64,000 nucleotides of DNA from JACKII01 sp965222315 (GTDB lineage Bacteria > Pseudomonadota > Alphaproteobacteria > Bin95). The notes under the pieces are model-generated. The model had not been told where the DNA came from. It worked only from the letters and a program-made list of their open reading frames with translations, and ran no database searches. Location: the NCBI GenBank assembly GCA_965222315.1, contig OZ244951.1:1488001-1552000 (forward strand), in the 5' to 3' direction. Positions 51,067 to 60,175 of the stretch are shown here, piece after piece (the stretch's first letter is position 1; the number at the start of each line of letters is the position of its first letter). The position numbers and the translations under genes were made by a program.

Positions 51067-51897
51067 CTACACCTGCACCGCCGCGATCACTTCAGGCGGG
51101 GCAACCAGGGCCGACTGCGCGGGAATCAGCGCCAATTCCTCCACCGTTTCCCGCAGCACGGCGCGGACGGAGGCGCAGGCCAGACTGACGGCCCGCGCCA
51201 CGTCCGGCTGCTCCAGGTAGCGCGCCAGGAACACGGCGCAAAACGTGTCGCCCGCGCCAAAGGCAGGACCATCGATCCTTGGCGCGAGCACCGACCATGC
51301 GGCCTCCTGCGTCACGGCAAGGGTCTCGATCCGGTCTTCGGCGAAGCGCAAGCCCGTCACCACCACTGTGTGCGGCCCCCATTCCAGCACCAGCCGCGCG
51401 GCGTCCAGCACGCTCTCACGGCTATCGCAGGGCAAGCCGGTCAGCGTCTGCAACTCGAACCGGTTCGGCGTCACGATATCGGCGGCCGGCACCAGAACCT
51501 CCCGCATCACCGCTGGAATGTCGGCGTGGACGAACAGTCCTTTCGGATCGTCGCCCATGACGGGGTCGCAGACGAACAGAGCGCCGGGGGAGGCGTCCCG
51601 CACCCGCTCAGCCGCCCGCGCCACGGCTTCCCCGTTCGCCGCCGTGCCCAGGTAGCCGGAAAGCACCGCCGCGCAGTCACCCAGAAATCCCCGCGCCACC
51701 AGGCCGTCTACCAGCGAATCGATCTCCGCGGCTTCCGCCGGGCCGCCGGAAAAGCCGCCATGCGCCGGATGGTTCGAGAAGCGCACCGTGTCGATCCGCA
51801 TCACGTCCCGCCCCATCCGCTGCAAGGCAAACGCGGCGGCGCTGTTGCCCACATGGCCATGGGCGACGCTGGATTGGATCGAAAGGACGTAGCGCAT
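51067..51897 (-). CDS. pdxY: Pyridoxal kinase
   Basis: A 276-residue ribokinase-fold kinase. The N-terminal VLSIQSSVAHGHVGNSAAAF, then RIDTVRFSNHPAHGG, VCDPVMGDD, TPNRFELQTLTG and the ATP/anion-hole motif FGAGDTFCAVFLARYL match PdxY/PdxK, which phosphorylates pyridoxal in PLP salvage. It is divergent from the citE-like gene. The 186 bases between it and the alkA-like gene show nothing recognisable. Confidence 0.93.
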   Translation of the reverse strand: MRYVLSIQSSVAHGHVGNSAAAFALQRMGRDVMRIDTVRFSNHPAHGGFSGGPAEAAEIDSLVDGLVARGFLGDCAAVLSGYLGTAANGEAVARAAERVRDASPGALFVCDPVMGDDPKGLFVHADIPAVMREVLVPAADIVTPNRFELQTLTGLPCDSRESVLDAARLVLEWGPHTVVVTGLRFAEDRIETLAVTQEAAWSVLAPRIDGPAFGAGDTFCAVFLARYLEQPDVARAVSLACASVRAVLRETVEELALIPAQSALVAPPEVIAAVQV

Positions 51898-52003
51898 CTT
51901 GCTTCCAACGGGGTGCAGCGGACGGAAGCCCCGGCTATATAGGGCCTCACCGAGTTACACCATCCGCCAGTCCGCCCGCTACCCAACCGAAAGCCGCGCC
52001 GCC

Positions 52004-52891
52004 ATGACCGTTTCCGCTACCGACACGATCCGCCCCCGCCGTAGCGTTCTCTATATGCCTGCCAGCCGCGCCAGCGCTCTGGAAAAAGCCAAGAGCCTGC
52101 CCGCCGACGCCCTCATCTTCGACCTCGAGGACGCCGTCGCGCCGGATGCCAAGGACGAGGCGCGCCAGATGGCCTGCACCGCCGCATCCTCCGGCGACTA
52201 CGGCAAGCGGGAGGTCGTGATTCGCGCGAACGGCCTCGGCACGCCCTGGGGCTATCATGACATCGTGGCGGCCTCACAGTCGGGCGCCGCAGCGATCCTG
52301 ATTCCCAAGGTGGAAAGCGCGGCCATGCTGATCCAGGCGGGCCAAATCATGGATGAAGCGGGCGCACCGGCGCACATGCGCCTCTGGGCCATGGTGGAAA
52401 CGCCGCTAGCCATGCTGCAAATCCAGGACATCGCTCGGATGCCGCGCCTCGCCTGCCTGGTGATGGGCACGAGCGATCTGGCGAAGGACCTGCAAGCCGC
52501 CCACACCCGCGACCGCCTGCCGTTCGTCACCGGGCTCGGCCTCTGCCTTCTGGCAGCGCGGGCCTATGGCCTCGCCATCCTGGACGGCGTGCACCTTAAC
52601 CTGGGCGACGATGCCGAATTCGAAGCCCATTGCGTGCAGGGCCAAGAGATGGGCTTCGACGGCAAGACCCTGATCCATCCGAAGCAAGTGGAACCCGCCA
52701 ACCGCATCTTCGCGCCGTCGGAGAAAGAGGTTGAAGACGCAAGCCGCATCGTCGCCGCCCATACCGACGCGGAGGCGAAAGGGCAGGGGGTCGTGCTCCT
52801 AGACGGCCGCCTGATCGAGAACCTGCACGTAGAGGGCGCACACCGCACCCTGGCAGTGGCGAAAGCGATTGAGGAATTGGCGGCAGGTTAG
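52004..52891 (+). CDS. HpcH/HpaI aldolase/citrate lyase beta-like (CitE/malyl-CoA lyase family)
   Basis: A 295-residue TIM-barrel lyase. Motifs are RRSVLYMPASRASALEKA, ALIFDLEDAVAPDAKDEAR, VVIRANGLGTPWGYHD, ILIPKVESAA, AMVETPLAML, MGTSDLAKDL and FDGKTLIHPKQVEPANRIF. It carries the Mg-binding Glu and Asp of the family. Stand-alone members cleave malyl-CoA, citramalyl-CoA or related thioesters; no citrate lyase alpha or gamma subunit is adjacent. The start at 52004 begins MTVSATDTIRPRRSVLY. A palindromic interspersed repeat follows its stop. Confidence 0.88.
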   Translation: MTVSATDTIRPRRSVLYMPASRASALEKAKSLPADALIFDLEDAVAPDAKDEARQMACTAASSGDYGKREVVIRANGLGTPWGYHDIVAASQSGAAAILIPKVESAAMLIQAGQIMDEAGAPAHMRLWAMVETPLAMLQIQDIARMPRLACLVMGTSDLAKDLQAAHTRDRLPFVTGLGLCLLAARAYGLAILDGVHLNLGDDAEFEAHCVQGQEMGFDGKTLIHPKQVEPANRIFAPSEKEVEDASRIVAAHTDAEAKGQGVVLLDGRLIENLHVEGAHRTLAVAKAIEELAAG

Positions 52892-52904
52892 GCTCCAAAA
52901 TCCG

Positions 52905-53028
52905 CGTCATTGCGAGGCGCGTAGGGCGAAGCCCAGAGCAACGACGCAACCCATCATCACGGACCTGGCAACCGGCCTACCTTGGATTGCTTCGTCACCG
53001 GCCTTGCGGCCGCCTCCTCGCAATGACG
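52905..53028. repeat. Palindromic interspersed repeat (CGTCATTGCGAGG type)
   Basis: The 13-base ends CGTCATTGCGAGG (52905-52917) and CCTCGCAATGACG (53016-53028) are perfect inverted repeats enclosing 98 bases with further partial symmetry (GGCGAAGC and GGATTGCTTCGTC). This is a known kind of short dispersed element in alphaproteobacteria and others, found between genes. It probably moves by borrowed transposition and forms a long hairpin in RNA. Confidence 0.85.
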
Positions 53029-53042
53029 GCGAGAGATGCGCG

Positions 53043-53840
53043 TCAACGCCCCTTAAATGCCGCCTTACGCTTGCCCATGAACGCCGCCACGCCCTCTGCA
53101 TGGTCCTCCGTGCACATGCTGTCGGCGATCAACTCGCCCTCCATCTGCAACTGGCTTTCCATGGTCAGGTGGTTGGTGGCGTTGAACAGCTTCTTCGCGT
53201 TGGCATAGGCATGGGTCGGTCCATCGGCCAGCCGCCTTGCCAGCTTCGCCGTCTCGGCCTCCAGGTCGGCGCGGGGCACGACCCAGTTGATCAGCCCCAA
53301 CTCCTTCGCTTTCTCCGGCCCAAACCGGTCGCCGAGGAAGGCCAGCTCGAACTGCTGCTTCATGCCAAGCGTGCGGCCCAGGAAATAGGACGAGCCGCCG
53401 TCAGGGCTCGCGCCGATATGGCAGTAGGCGAGCGTGAAAATCGAATCGTCTGCCGCAATCGCCAGGTCGCACGCGCCGCAAAGGCCCATGCCCGCCCCGG
53501 CCACCGCGCCTTGGATCGAGGCCACCACCGGCTTGCCCATCCGCCGGATGGCGAACAGCGGCAGATGCAACAGGTGGATGCCCTCCATGATCGTGTTGCG
53601 GCGCTCCGCCTCCGGCATCTCCAGCCGTTCCTGCATTACCCGGATATCACCGCCCGCCTGGAAATGGTCGCCCGCGCCCTTGATCACCACGCACCGCACG
53701 GCATCGTCGAATTCCAGCGTCGCGATGACCTCGCGGAGGCGGGTACGCAACTCAGCGGTCAGCGCGTTCCGCACTTCCGGCGCATTCAGAGTGACGGTCG
53801 CAACACCATCGGTAATGTCGAGCAGGACTGCATCGCTCAT
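53043..53840 (-). CDS. Enoyl-CoA hydratase/isomerase family protein
   Basis: A 265-residue crotonase. The oxyanion-hole segments are HFQAGGDIRVMQ near residue 65 and SIQGAVAGAGMGLCGACDLAIA near residue 105, followed by ASPDGGSSYFLGRTLG near 135. In typical hydratases two Glu are needed; here the second region reads SPDGGSS, which is also seen in members annotated as isomerases or hydratases of unclear substrate. The start at 53840 has AAAGGAAA upstream; an earlier start at 53894 is unlikely. Confidence 0.88.
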   Translation of the reverse strand: MSDAVLLDITDGVATVTLNAPEVRNALTAELRTRLREVIATLEFDDAVRCVVIKGAGDHFQAGGDIRVMQERLEMPEAERRNTIMEGIHLLHLPLFAIRRMGKPVVASIQGAVAGAGMGLCGACDLAIAADDSIFTLAYCHIGASPDGGSSYFLGRTLGMKQQFELAFLGDRFGPEKAKELGLINWVVPRADLEAETAKLARRLADGPTHAYANAKKLFNATNHLTMESQLQMEGELIADSMCTEDHAEGVAAFMGKRKAAFKGR

Positions 53841-53978
53841 GGGCAGGTTTCCTTTATGGTTCGAAAGACGGCAGCCCCCAGGACAGGGGCACACGGGTTC
53901 GTTATTGGGAAGTCATTCCGGAATATCCTAGCTATGCATAGAGAGAGCGTCACTTGCTGAAGTGAAGGAATAGAACCG

Positions 53979-54926
53979 ATGCTGATCCGCAAAAACCGTT
54001 CGTGGGATCTGCCGGAGCGCGAGGCGACCCCGGAATCCGTATTTATGAACCGCCGGGCGTTTCTGGGCGCCAGCGCCGGATTGATTGCGGGCAGCGCGTT
54101 GCCGTCTTTGGCGTTCGGGGCGCCGAGCCATGACCTCTACCCGGTCGAGCGCAACAAGGCCTTCACCCTCGACCGGCCGATCACCGACGAGCGGGTGGCG
54201 ACGACCTACAACAATTTCTATGAGTTCGGCAGCCACAAGCAGATCAGCCGGGCGGCGCAGAAGCTGCAAATCGACCCCTGGAAGGTCGTGATCGACGGCA
54301 TGGTCGAGAAAAAGATCGAGATCGACGGCCACGACCTGATCCGCAAGATGCCGCTGGAAGAACGCCTCTACCGCCACCGCTGCGTCGAGGCCTGGTCGAT
54401 GGCGGTGCCCTATAGCGGCTTCCCGTTGAAGGCGCTGGTGGACATGGCCCGGCCCCTCGGCTCGGCCAAGTATCTGAAGATGGAAACCTTCGTCGACTCG
54501 TCCGTCGCCAAGGGCCAGCGCGCCTTCTGGTATCCGTGGCCCTATATCGACGGTTTGCGTCTGGACGAGGCGATGAACGACCTGTCCTTCATTGCAACCG
54601 GCATGTACGGCAAGCCGATCCCGAAGCAGAACGGCGCGCCCATGCGGCTCGCGGTGCCGTGGAAATACGGCTTCAAGCACGTCAAGAGCATCGTCCGCTT
54701 CGAGTTCGTCGAGGAGATGCCGACCAGCTTCTGGATGGAGGTTTTGGGCGCGGAATACGGTTTCTGGGCCAACGTGAACCCCGGCGTGCCTCACCCCCGC
54801 TGGAGCCAGGCCGAAGAAAAGCTCATCGGCACCAGCGAGCGCCGTCCGACCCTCATGTTCAACGGCTACGGCGAGCAAGTCGCCCACCTCTATCAAGGCA
54901 TGCCGCAGAAAGCCCTTTATTATTAA
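53979..54926 (+). CDS. msrP: Protein-methionine-sulfoxide reductase catalytic subunit MsrP
   Basis: A 315-residue periplasmic molybdoenzyme with a twin-arginine signal (FMNRRAFLGASAG, RR at 25-26) and molybdopterin ligand C135 in RHRCVEAWSMAVPYSG. WPYIDGLRLDEAMND, PWKYGFKHVKSI and GFWANVNPGVPHPRWSQA complete the family signature (formerly YedY). It repairs oxidised methionine in envelope proteins, with electrons from the heme membrane protein MsrQ. AAGGAATAG precedes the ATG. No msrQ follows, which is unusual; a palindromic repeat does. Confidence 0.95.
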   Translation: MLIRKNRSWDLPEREATPESVFMNRRAFLGASAGLIAGSALPSLAFGAPSHDLYPVERNKAFTLDRPITDERVATTYNNFYEFGSHKQISRAAQKLQIDPWKVVIDGMVEKKIEIDGHDLIRKMPLEERLYRHRCVEAWSMAVPYSGFPLKALVDMARPLGSAKYLKMETFVDSSVAKGQRAFWYPWPYIDGLRLDEAMNDLSFIATGMYGKPIPKQNGAPMRLAVPWKYGFKHVKSIVRFEFVEEMPTSFWMEVLGAEYGFWANVNPGVPHPRWSQAEEKLIGTSERRPTLMFNGYGEQVAHLYQGMPQKALYY

Positions 54927-55294
54927 GCGTCCCGGGCAAACCAGGCGCTGCCGGCCGAACAGGTTGCTGAAAAAACCAAACTACTAGCAACACCCTTTGA
55001 CAGGCTCAGGGTGAAGCAAAACATTCTTACCGCTTTTCAGATGCCTAAGCGCTTAGCCCTTCATCCTGAGCCTGTCGAAGGATGGCTTTTCAGTCCGGCA
55101 AAGTACTTTGTCAACAGCCTGTTAAAGCGTTCGCGCCCGCCGCTGAATTCGGTCCCTGTTAACCCTTAGTCGGGAGGGACCTTCCGCCTTCCTGACAACG
55201 GGAAGCGATAGCGCCACTCTCTTCAAGGCAGGATGACGGACCTTCCGGCCCGACCCCTCAACCCGCCGCCTGAAGAGATTGGACCGAATAGCGG
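54927..55294. other. Gene-free region between msrP and otsB
   Basis: A 368-base stretch. Bases 54958-55124 are the palindromic repeat listed separately. The remaining 170 bases before otsB contain TTGACA-poor, GC-rich sequence with no convincing promoter that I can name. Confidence 0.4.
54958..55124. repeat. Palindromic interspersed repeat (CCTTTGACAGGCTCAGG type)
   Basis: The outer ends AACAGGTTGCTGA (54958-54970) and TCAACAGCCTGTT (55111-55123) are imperfect inverted repeats. Inner arms CCCTTTGACAGGCTCAGGGT (from 54993) and the complement-like segment CATCCTGAGCCTGTCGAAGG (55062-55081) form a second, longer imperfect pair. The CCTTCGACAGGCTCAGG core is a widely dispersed intergenic palindrome in proteobacterial genomes. 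It may end the msrP transcript. Confidence 0.85.
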
Positions 55295-56050
55295 ATGCAA
55301 GATATCGACTTTGCCGAAGCGGCGTTGTTTCTGGACTTTGACGGGACCTTGGTCCGGTTGGAAGCCACGCCAGACGCGGTCGTGCTTCGGCCGCGCACAC
55401 GGAGCATCGTAACCGGCTTGGCTGGTGAGCTTCGGGGTGCGTTGGCGATCATCTCCGGCCGGGACGTTCGTGACCTCCTGACCATGGTAGCTCCTTTGCG
55501 GGTGCCTCTGGCGGGCGGGCATGGCGCGCAGACAGCCGATTCTGACGGCAATGTATCGGTGAGCGAGTTGGATTCCGGAATGGTCGGCGGCCTGTTTGAC
55601 GCGATCAGTCCCTTTGCCGCCCGGAACGGTCTGTTGCTTGAACGTAAAGCGGCAGGTGTGGCGCTGCATTTCCGGAACCGTCCGGAATTGGAAGAGGAGG
55701 CGCGCGCATTCGCAGCGCGCCTCGGCGATGGCAATCCTGATCTTCGGGTAATTCAGGGAAATATGGTGGCGGAACTGGCCCTTGCGCAGGTCAACAAAGG
55801 AAACGCCATCCGGTCCTTCATGGCGGACGCGCCGTTTGCCGGCCGTGTGCCGATTGCTGCCGGTGACGATACGACCGACGAGGATTCTTTTGCCGCCGTG
55901 CAGGCGATGGGCGGCGTCGGTGTGAAGGTCGGTCCCGGCCCGACTTGCGCGCGGTATCGGTTGCCGGATGTGGATGGGTTTGTCGGCTGGCTCGCCACCT
56001 GCTTGAATGCTGGCTCTTTCCGTTTCAAAGGCATGTCCGGATGCAACTAG
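55295..56050 (+). CDS. otsB: Trehalose-6-phosphate phosphatase
   Basis: A 251-residue HAD phosphatase with the nucleophile motif FLDFDGTLVRLEATP (Asp at about 14), ISGRDVRDL, the Lys of motif III in VNKGNAIRSFM and the metal-binding AAGDDTTDEDSF near residue 190. These match OtsB, which dephosphorylates trehalose-6-phosphate. It is first in otsB-GH15-otsA-glk; its last 10 bases overlap the GH15 gene. Confidence 0.95.
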   Translation: MQDIDFAEAALFLDFDGTLVRLEATPDAVVLRPRTRSIVTGLAGELRGALAIISGRDVRDLLTMVAPLRVPLAGGHGAQTADSDGNVSVSELDSGMVGGLFDAISPFAARNGLLLERKAAGVALHFRNRPELEEEARAFAARLGDGNPDLRVIQGNMVAELALAQVNKGNAIRSFMADAPFAGRVPIAAGDDTTDEDSFAAVQAMGGVGVKVGPGPTCARYRLPDVDGFVGWLATCLNAGSFRFKGMSGCN

Positions 56051-57816
56051 CACTGGTTGGCAATTGCTCTATCGCTGGCTTGATTGACGAGGCCGGACGC
56101 TTGGTCTGGCTCTGCCTGCCGCGCTTCGATGGCGAGCCGGTGTTTCATTCCCTGCTGGGGCATGGGCCGGATGATCCGCTGGACGGCGCGTTTGCCTTTG
56201 AACTGCTCGGCCAGACCAGCGCCTCCCAGCGCTACGAACCGAACACGGCGATTGTCCGCACCCAATTGAACAGCCCGTCCGGCTCCATAGAGATTATAGA
56301 CGTTGCGCCCCGCTTTTCGGCCCTTGGCCGGATGTTCCGTCCCCAAATGGTCGTCCGGACGATCAGGCCGCTGTCCGGGTCGCCTCGCATCCGGGTGCGC
56401 ATCCGTCCGCGGTTTGACTGGGGCGCACGTCCACCGGAATTAACGCGGGGCACCAGTCATTTGCGGTTCGAGGGGCCCGACTTCGCGATACGGGTGACGA
56501 CCGACGCGCCGATTGACTATGTGCTGGACGAGCAATCGTTCAATCTGGACCGGGAATACCACTTCATTCTAGGACCGGACGAGTCGTTGACTGAGGCGCC
56601 GGAAGAGGTTGCAACGCGCTTCCTGCGGCAGACACGGGACTATTGGCGGGCCTGGTCCCGCCGGCTGGCCATACCGATGGAATGGCAGGATGCCGTGATC
56701 CGCGCTGCGATTGCGTTGAAGCTGTGCAGCTACGAACCGACCGGGGCGATCGTCGCAGCGGTCACCACGTCGCTGCCGGAGGCGCCAGGCAGCGGGCGCA
56801 ATTGGGACTACCGGTATTGCTGGGTGCGGGACGCCTTTTTCACGGTGCGGGCGCTGAACAGCCTGGCGGCGACGCAAACGATGGAGAACTATTTCAACTG
56901 GCTCATGAACGTGGTCAGCGATGCGGTCGGCGGACATATCCAGCCGGTCTTGGGGGTCGGGTTGGAGCGGGAATTGACCGAACGGATTGCGACCGCCTTG
57001 CCGGGATATCGCGGTATGGGGCCGGTCCGGATCGGGAACCAGGCTCACGAGCATTTCCAGCACGACACATACGGCAACGTGATCTTAGGCGCAGCGCCGG
57101 CGTTCTTTGACCAGCGGCTCTATATGAATGCCGGACCGGACGCATTCGCCTTGCTGGAGCCTCTTGGCGAACAGGCTTGGCAATTGCACGACCAACCGGA
57201 CGCGGGCATTTGGGAACTGCGCAGCCGCGCGCGTATCCATACCTCTTCCTCCGTCATGTGCTGGGCTGCATGCGACCGGCTGGCGAAGATCGCGGCCCGG
57301 CTGGGCTTCGCGGCAAAGGCGGCCATGTGGAACAAACGGGCGGCAACCATCCGGGAGACCATCCTGCAGCGGGCATGGTCCGCGGAGCGCAATGCCTTTG
57401 TTGAGAGTTTCGAAGGCAAGACCCTGGATGCAAGTGTTCTGCTGATGGGGGAGGTGGGCATGATCGGCGGCAACCATCCGCGCTTTCAGAGCACGGTGGA
57501 TGCCCTTTCCGACACACTCGGTCGTGGGGCGTTCATGTTGCGATACGAGGAGGCGGATGATTTCGGCGAGCCTGCCGTCGGCTTTAACGTTTGCGCATTC
57601 TGGCGGCTCGACGCCCTGATCAAGGTCGGCCGGAAGGAGGAAGCACGCGAGTATTTTGTCGATCTGTTGGGCGCCCGCAATCACCTCGGCCTGATGTCAG
57701 AAGATACGGACTTTGTGACAGGGGAGGGTTGGGGTAACTTCCCGCAAACATACTCCATGGTCGGGATTATCAATGGCGCTATGCGCCTGTCGGAACCTTG
57801 GGAGACAGCGTTGTGA
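56041..57816 (+). CDS. Glycoside hydrolase family 15 protein (trehalase/glucoamylase-like)
   Basis: A 591-residue protein with an N-terminal beta-sandwich (MQLALVGNCSIAGLIDEAGR, VWLCLPRFD) and a C-terminal (alpha/alpha)6 barrel. Catalytic-domain landmarks are EAPGSGRNWDYRYCWVRDAF near residue 250, FQHDTYGNVILGA near 345 and a Glu-rich C-terminal GLMSEDTDFVTGEGWGNFPQ. Bacterial GH15 proteins with GRNWDYRYCW include both trehalases and glucoamylases. Its position between otsB and otsA favours trehalose hydrolysis, which is inference. The ATG at 56041 overlaps otsB; the gene ends by overlapping the GTG of otsA. Confidence 0.9.
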   Translation: MQLALVGNCSIAGLIDEAGRLVWLCLPRFDGEPVFHSLLGHGPDDPLDGAFAFELLGQTSASQRYEPNTAIVRTQLNSPSGSIEIIDVAPRFSALGRMFRPQMVVRTIRPLSGSPRIRVRIRPRFDWGARPPELTRGTSHLRFEGPDFAIRVTTDAPIDYVLDEQSFNLDREYHFILGPDESLTEAPEEVATRFLRQTRDYWRAWSRRLAIPMEWQDAVIRAAIALKLCSYEPTGAIVAAVTTSLPEAPGSGRNWDYRYCWVRDAFFTVRALNSLAATQTMENYFNWLMNVVSDAVGGHIQPVLGVGLERELTERIATALPGYRGMGPVRIGNQAHEHFQHDTYGNVILGAAPAFFDQRLYMNAGPDAFALLEPLGEQAWQLHDQPDAGIWELRSRARIHTSSSVMCWAACDRLAKIAARLGFAAKAAMWNKRAATIRETILQRAWSAERNAFVESFEGKTLDASVLLMGEVGMIGGNHPRFQSTVDALSDTLGRGAFMLRYEEADDFGEPAVGFNVCAFWRLDALIKVGRKEEAREYFVDLLGARNHLGLMSEDTDFVTGEGWGNFPQTYSMVGIINGAMRLSEPWETAL

Positions 57817-59186
57817 GCCGCCTCGTCATTGCATCCAACCGTGTTGCTGATCCGGGCAACGCCGCCCAATCCGGCGGGTTGGCGGTCGCCGTCAGCGATG
57901 CATTGAGCGAGACGGAAGGCATATGGTTCGGCTGGGATGGTGAAATCGTCGAGGACGGGGCCAGGATCGGTATCCACCTGGAGCGGCACGGCACGGTGAC
58001 ACTCGCTACGGTGCCGCTGTCTGCGGCTGAGTATGATGACTATTACCTGGGTTACTCCAACCGGTCTCTCTGGCCCGTATTTCACTACCGCTTGGATCTG
58101 GCGGAGTTCGAATCGAAATCCCTGGCAGGCTACAAGGCGGTAAACACTCGATTTGCCCAGGTTCTGGCGGCACTGATCGAGCCGGACGATGTGATTTGGA
58201 TTCACGACTACCAAATGATCCCGTTGGCCGCCGCATTGCGGCTGCTTGGCGTGGCAAACCGGATTGGGTTTTTCCTCCACATACCGATGCCATCGCCGGA
58301 GATCATTATGGCGGTGCCCGATCACGCTTGGCTGATCGACTGCCTGTTCGCTTACGATCTGGTCGGCTTCCAGACCGCGGGCGACGCAATCAATCTCCAG
58401 CGCTATGTGTCAGAGACGGAGCCTCAGGTTTCCGCCGTTACACACCCGTTCCGCTACGAGCAGCGCGGCACGAAGTTTGGCAGTTTCCCCATCGGGATTG
58501 ATGTCGAAGCCTTTTCGGAAATGGCACGGACACCAGAAGCCGACAAGGTAATCGCCCGTCTGAAGAGCAGCGGAATCAAGCACCATATTTTGGGTGTCGA
58601 CCGCCTTGACTATTCAAAAGGGCTGCCGGACCGGTTCCATTCCTATCGCCGCTTCCTGGAGCGATACGACAACCCGCGGGAACACAAACAGACGGCGCTC
58701 CTGCAAATTGCCCCGCCAACGCGGGAGGAATTGTCAGCCTATTCCGACATCCGCGGGGAACTGGAGCATCTCTCCGGTTCGATCAACGGCGATTTCGGCG
58801 ACTACGATTGGACGCCGATCCAGTATATCCATCGCTCTTTGCCTCGATCGACCCTGGCGGCCCTGTGCCGGGCGTCGTCGGTCGGTTTGGTAACGCCGCT
58901 GCGCGATGGCATGAATCTGGTCGCGAAGGAATATGTTGCCGCTCAGGATGCCGATGACCCAGGCGTCCTTATCCTCTCGCAATTTGCGGGCGCTGCGTTC
59001 GAGATGAAAGAGGCGCTGATCATTAATCCCTACGATCAGGACGAAGTCGCAGATGCGCTGAACGCCGCGATTTCCATGCGCCGTGACGAACGCCAGCAAC
59101 GCCACGCCGATCTTCTGGAGCGAATTTCGAACAATGACGTGACGGCCTGGCGGAATGCGTTCCTGTCCCAACTGACCGGGGCCTAG
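57813..59186 (+). CDS. otsA: Trehalose-6-phosphate synthase
   Basis: A 457-residue GT20 enzyme that joins UDP-glucose (or another NDP-glucose) and glucose-6-phosphate. Motifs are SNRVADPG, EGIWFGWDGE, WIHDYQMIPLAAALR, FFLHIPMPSPEI, GVDRLDYSKGLPDR and GLVTPLRDGMNLVAKEY. The GTG start overlaps the GH15 stop in GTGA, with GGGAG 8 bases upstream. The glucokinase gene begins 8 bases after its stop. Confidence 0.96.
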   Translation: MSRLVIASNRVADPGNAAQSGGLAVAVSDALSETEGIWFGWDGEIVEDGARIGIHLERHGTVTLATVPLSAAEYDDYYLGYSNRSLWPVFHYRLDLAEFESKSLAGYKAVNTRFAQVLAALIEPDDVIWIHDYQMIPLAAALRLLGVANRIGFFLHIPMPSPEIIMAVPDHAWLIDCLFAYDLVGFQTAGDAINLQRYVSETEPQVSAVTHPFRYEQRGTKFGSFPIGIDVEAFSEMARTPEADKVIARLKSSGIKHHILGVDRLDYSKGLPDRFHSYRRFLERYDNPREHKQTALLQIAPPTREELSAYSDIRGELEHLSGSINGDFGDYDWTPIQYIHRSLPRSTLAALCRASSVGLVTPLRDGMNLVAKEYVAAQDADDPGVLILSQFAGAAFEMKEALIINPYDQDEVADALNAAISMRRDERQQRHADLLERISNNDVTAWRNAFLSQLTGA

Positions 59187-59193
59187 GACGGCC

Positions 59194-60081
59194 GTGTCTG
59201 GACCGGAATGCCGCCTGATTGCGGATATCGGCGGGACAAATGTCCGCTTTGCCCTTGTTCGCGAGCCCGGCGAGCCAGAAGCCGTCCGCCGTCTGCCCCT
59301 CAACGCTTTTGCAGACTTCGAGACTGCCCTGGCTGCCTACAGCGCGGCCGAAGCAATCGATGAGCGGCGCTTCACCGGCATGGCGATTGCCGCTGCGGGC
59401 CCGGTCCGTGCGGGCAAGGTCGCGATGACCAATGCGGACTGGCACTTGGACCAATCGGAACTGTCGGCCCGGTTCGGCGGCATCCCGGTACGGATTTTGA
59501 ACGATCTGGCTGCGGTCGCCTACGCCCTGCCGGGGCTCAAGGACGGCGATGCTCAGTCCGTCAGCCGCCGCGAGGTCCCTGCGGAACCCTTGCCGGTGCT
59601 GGCGCTGAATGTTGGCACCGGGCTTGGAGCCGCGGTTGCTATCCCGCATGACACTGGCTGGACCGTTCTGCCGACAGAGGCTGGACACATGCGGTATGCG
59701 GCAACCAATCAAGCCGAAATGGCCTTGCTGGACCAGATCGAAACCGTCGAGGATCTGATTGCCGGGCCGGGTTGGCAACGGTTCAACGCGGCCAATCCTG
59801 CATCGGCCAAGGGCAGTGCGCGGTACCAAGGTCACGCCGATTTGTTTGCAGCGGTGCTCGGCCGCTTTGCCGGGGACATGGTTCTGGCGACCGGGGCCTG
59901 GGGCGGCGTCTATTTTTGCGGCGGGGTTTTGGACAGTTGGCAAGATTTGGTGCTGGAAGACATCTTGTTGTCCAGCTTCCGTCGGCATGGCCAAATGAGC
60001 AGCCTGCTGGAGCAGGTGCCCGTCTGGCGGATCGTATTGCAGGATCCAGCCTTGAAAGGCTTGGCGGCGGTCAAGCTTTAG
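59194..60081 (+). CDS. glk: Glucokinase
   Basis: A 295-residue ROK-unrelated Glk-type kinase with ADIGGTNVRFALV (ATP phosphate-binding), AGPVRAGKVAMTNADWHLD, ILNDLAAVAYALP, ALNVGTGLGAAV and LPTEAGHMRYA (Glu and His contacting glucose), then FCGGVLDSW. It starts with GTG. In this operon it would phosphorylate the glucose released by the GH15 enzyme and return glucose-6-phosphate to OtsA. The following 94 bases show only an imperfect A/T-rich hairpin near 60117-60142. Confidence 0.93.
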   Translation: MSGPECRLIADIGGTNVRFALVREPGEPEAVRRLPLNAFADFETALAAYSAAEAIDERRFTGMAIAAAGPVRAGKVAMTNADWHLDQSELSARFGGIPVRILNDLAAVAYALPGLKDGDAQSVSRREVPAEPLPVLALNVGTGLGAAVAIPHDTGWTVLPTEAGHMRYAATNQAEMALLDQIETVEDLIAGPGWQRFNAANPASAKGSARYQGHADLFAAVLGRFAGDMVLATGAWGGVYFCGGVLDSWQDLVLEDILLSSFRRHGQMSSLLEQVPVWRIVLQDPALKGLAAVKL

Positions 60082-60175
60082 CGCGATGCGTCCAGCCGTT
60101 GTAAGGTCTATGCAAGGACGGTAAAATTTTAACGGTGCCGTCTTCGGGTATGGATTAGGCCGTGCAGGCGCTCGA

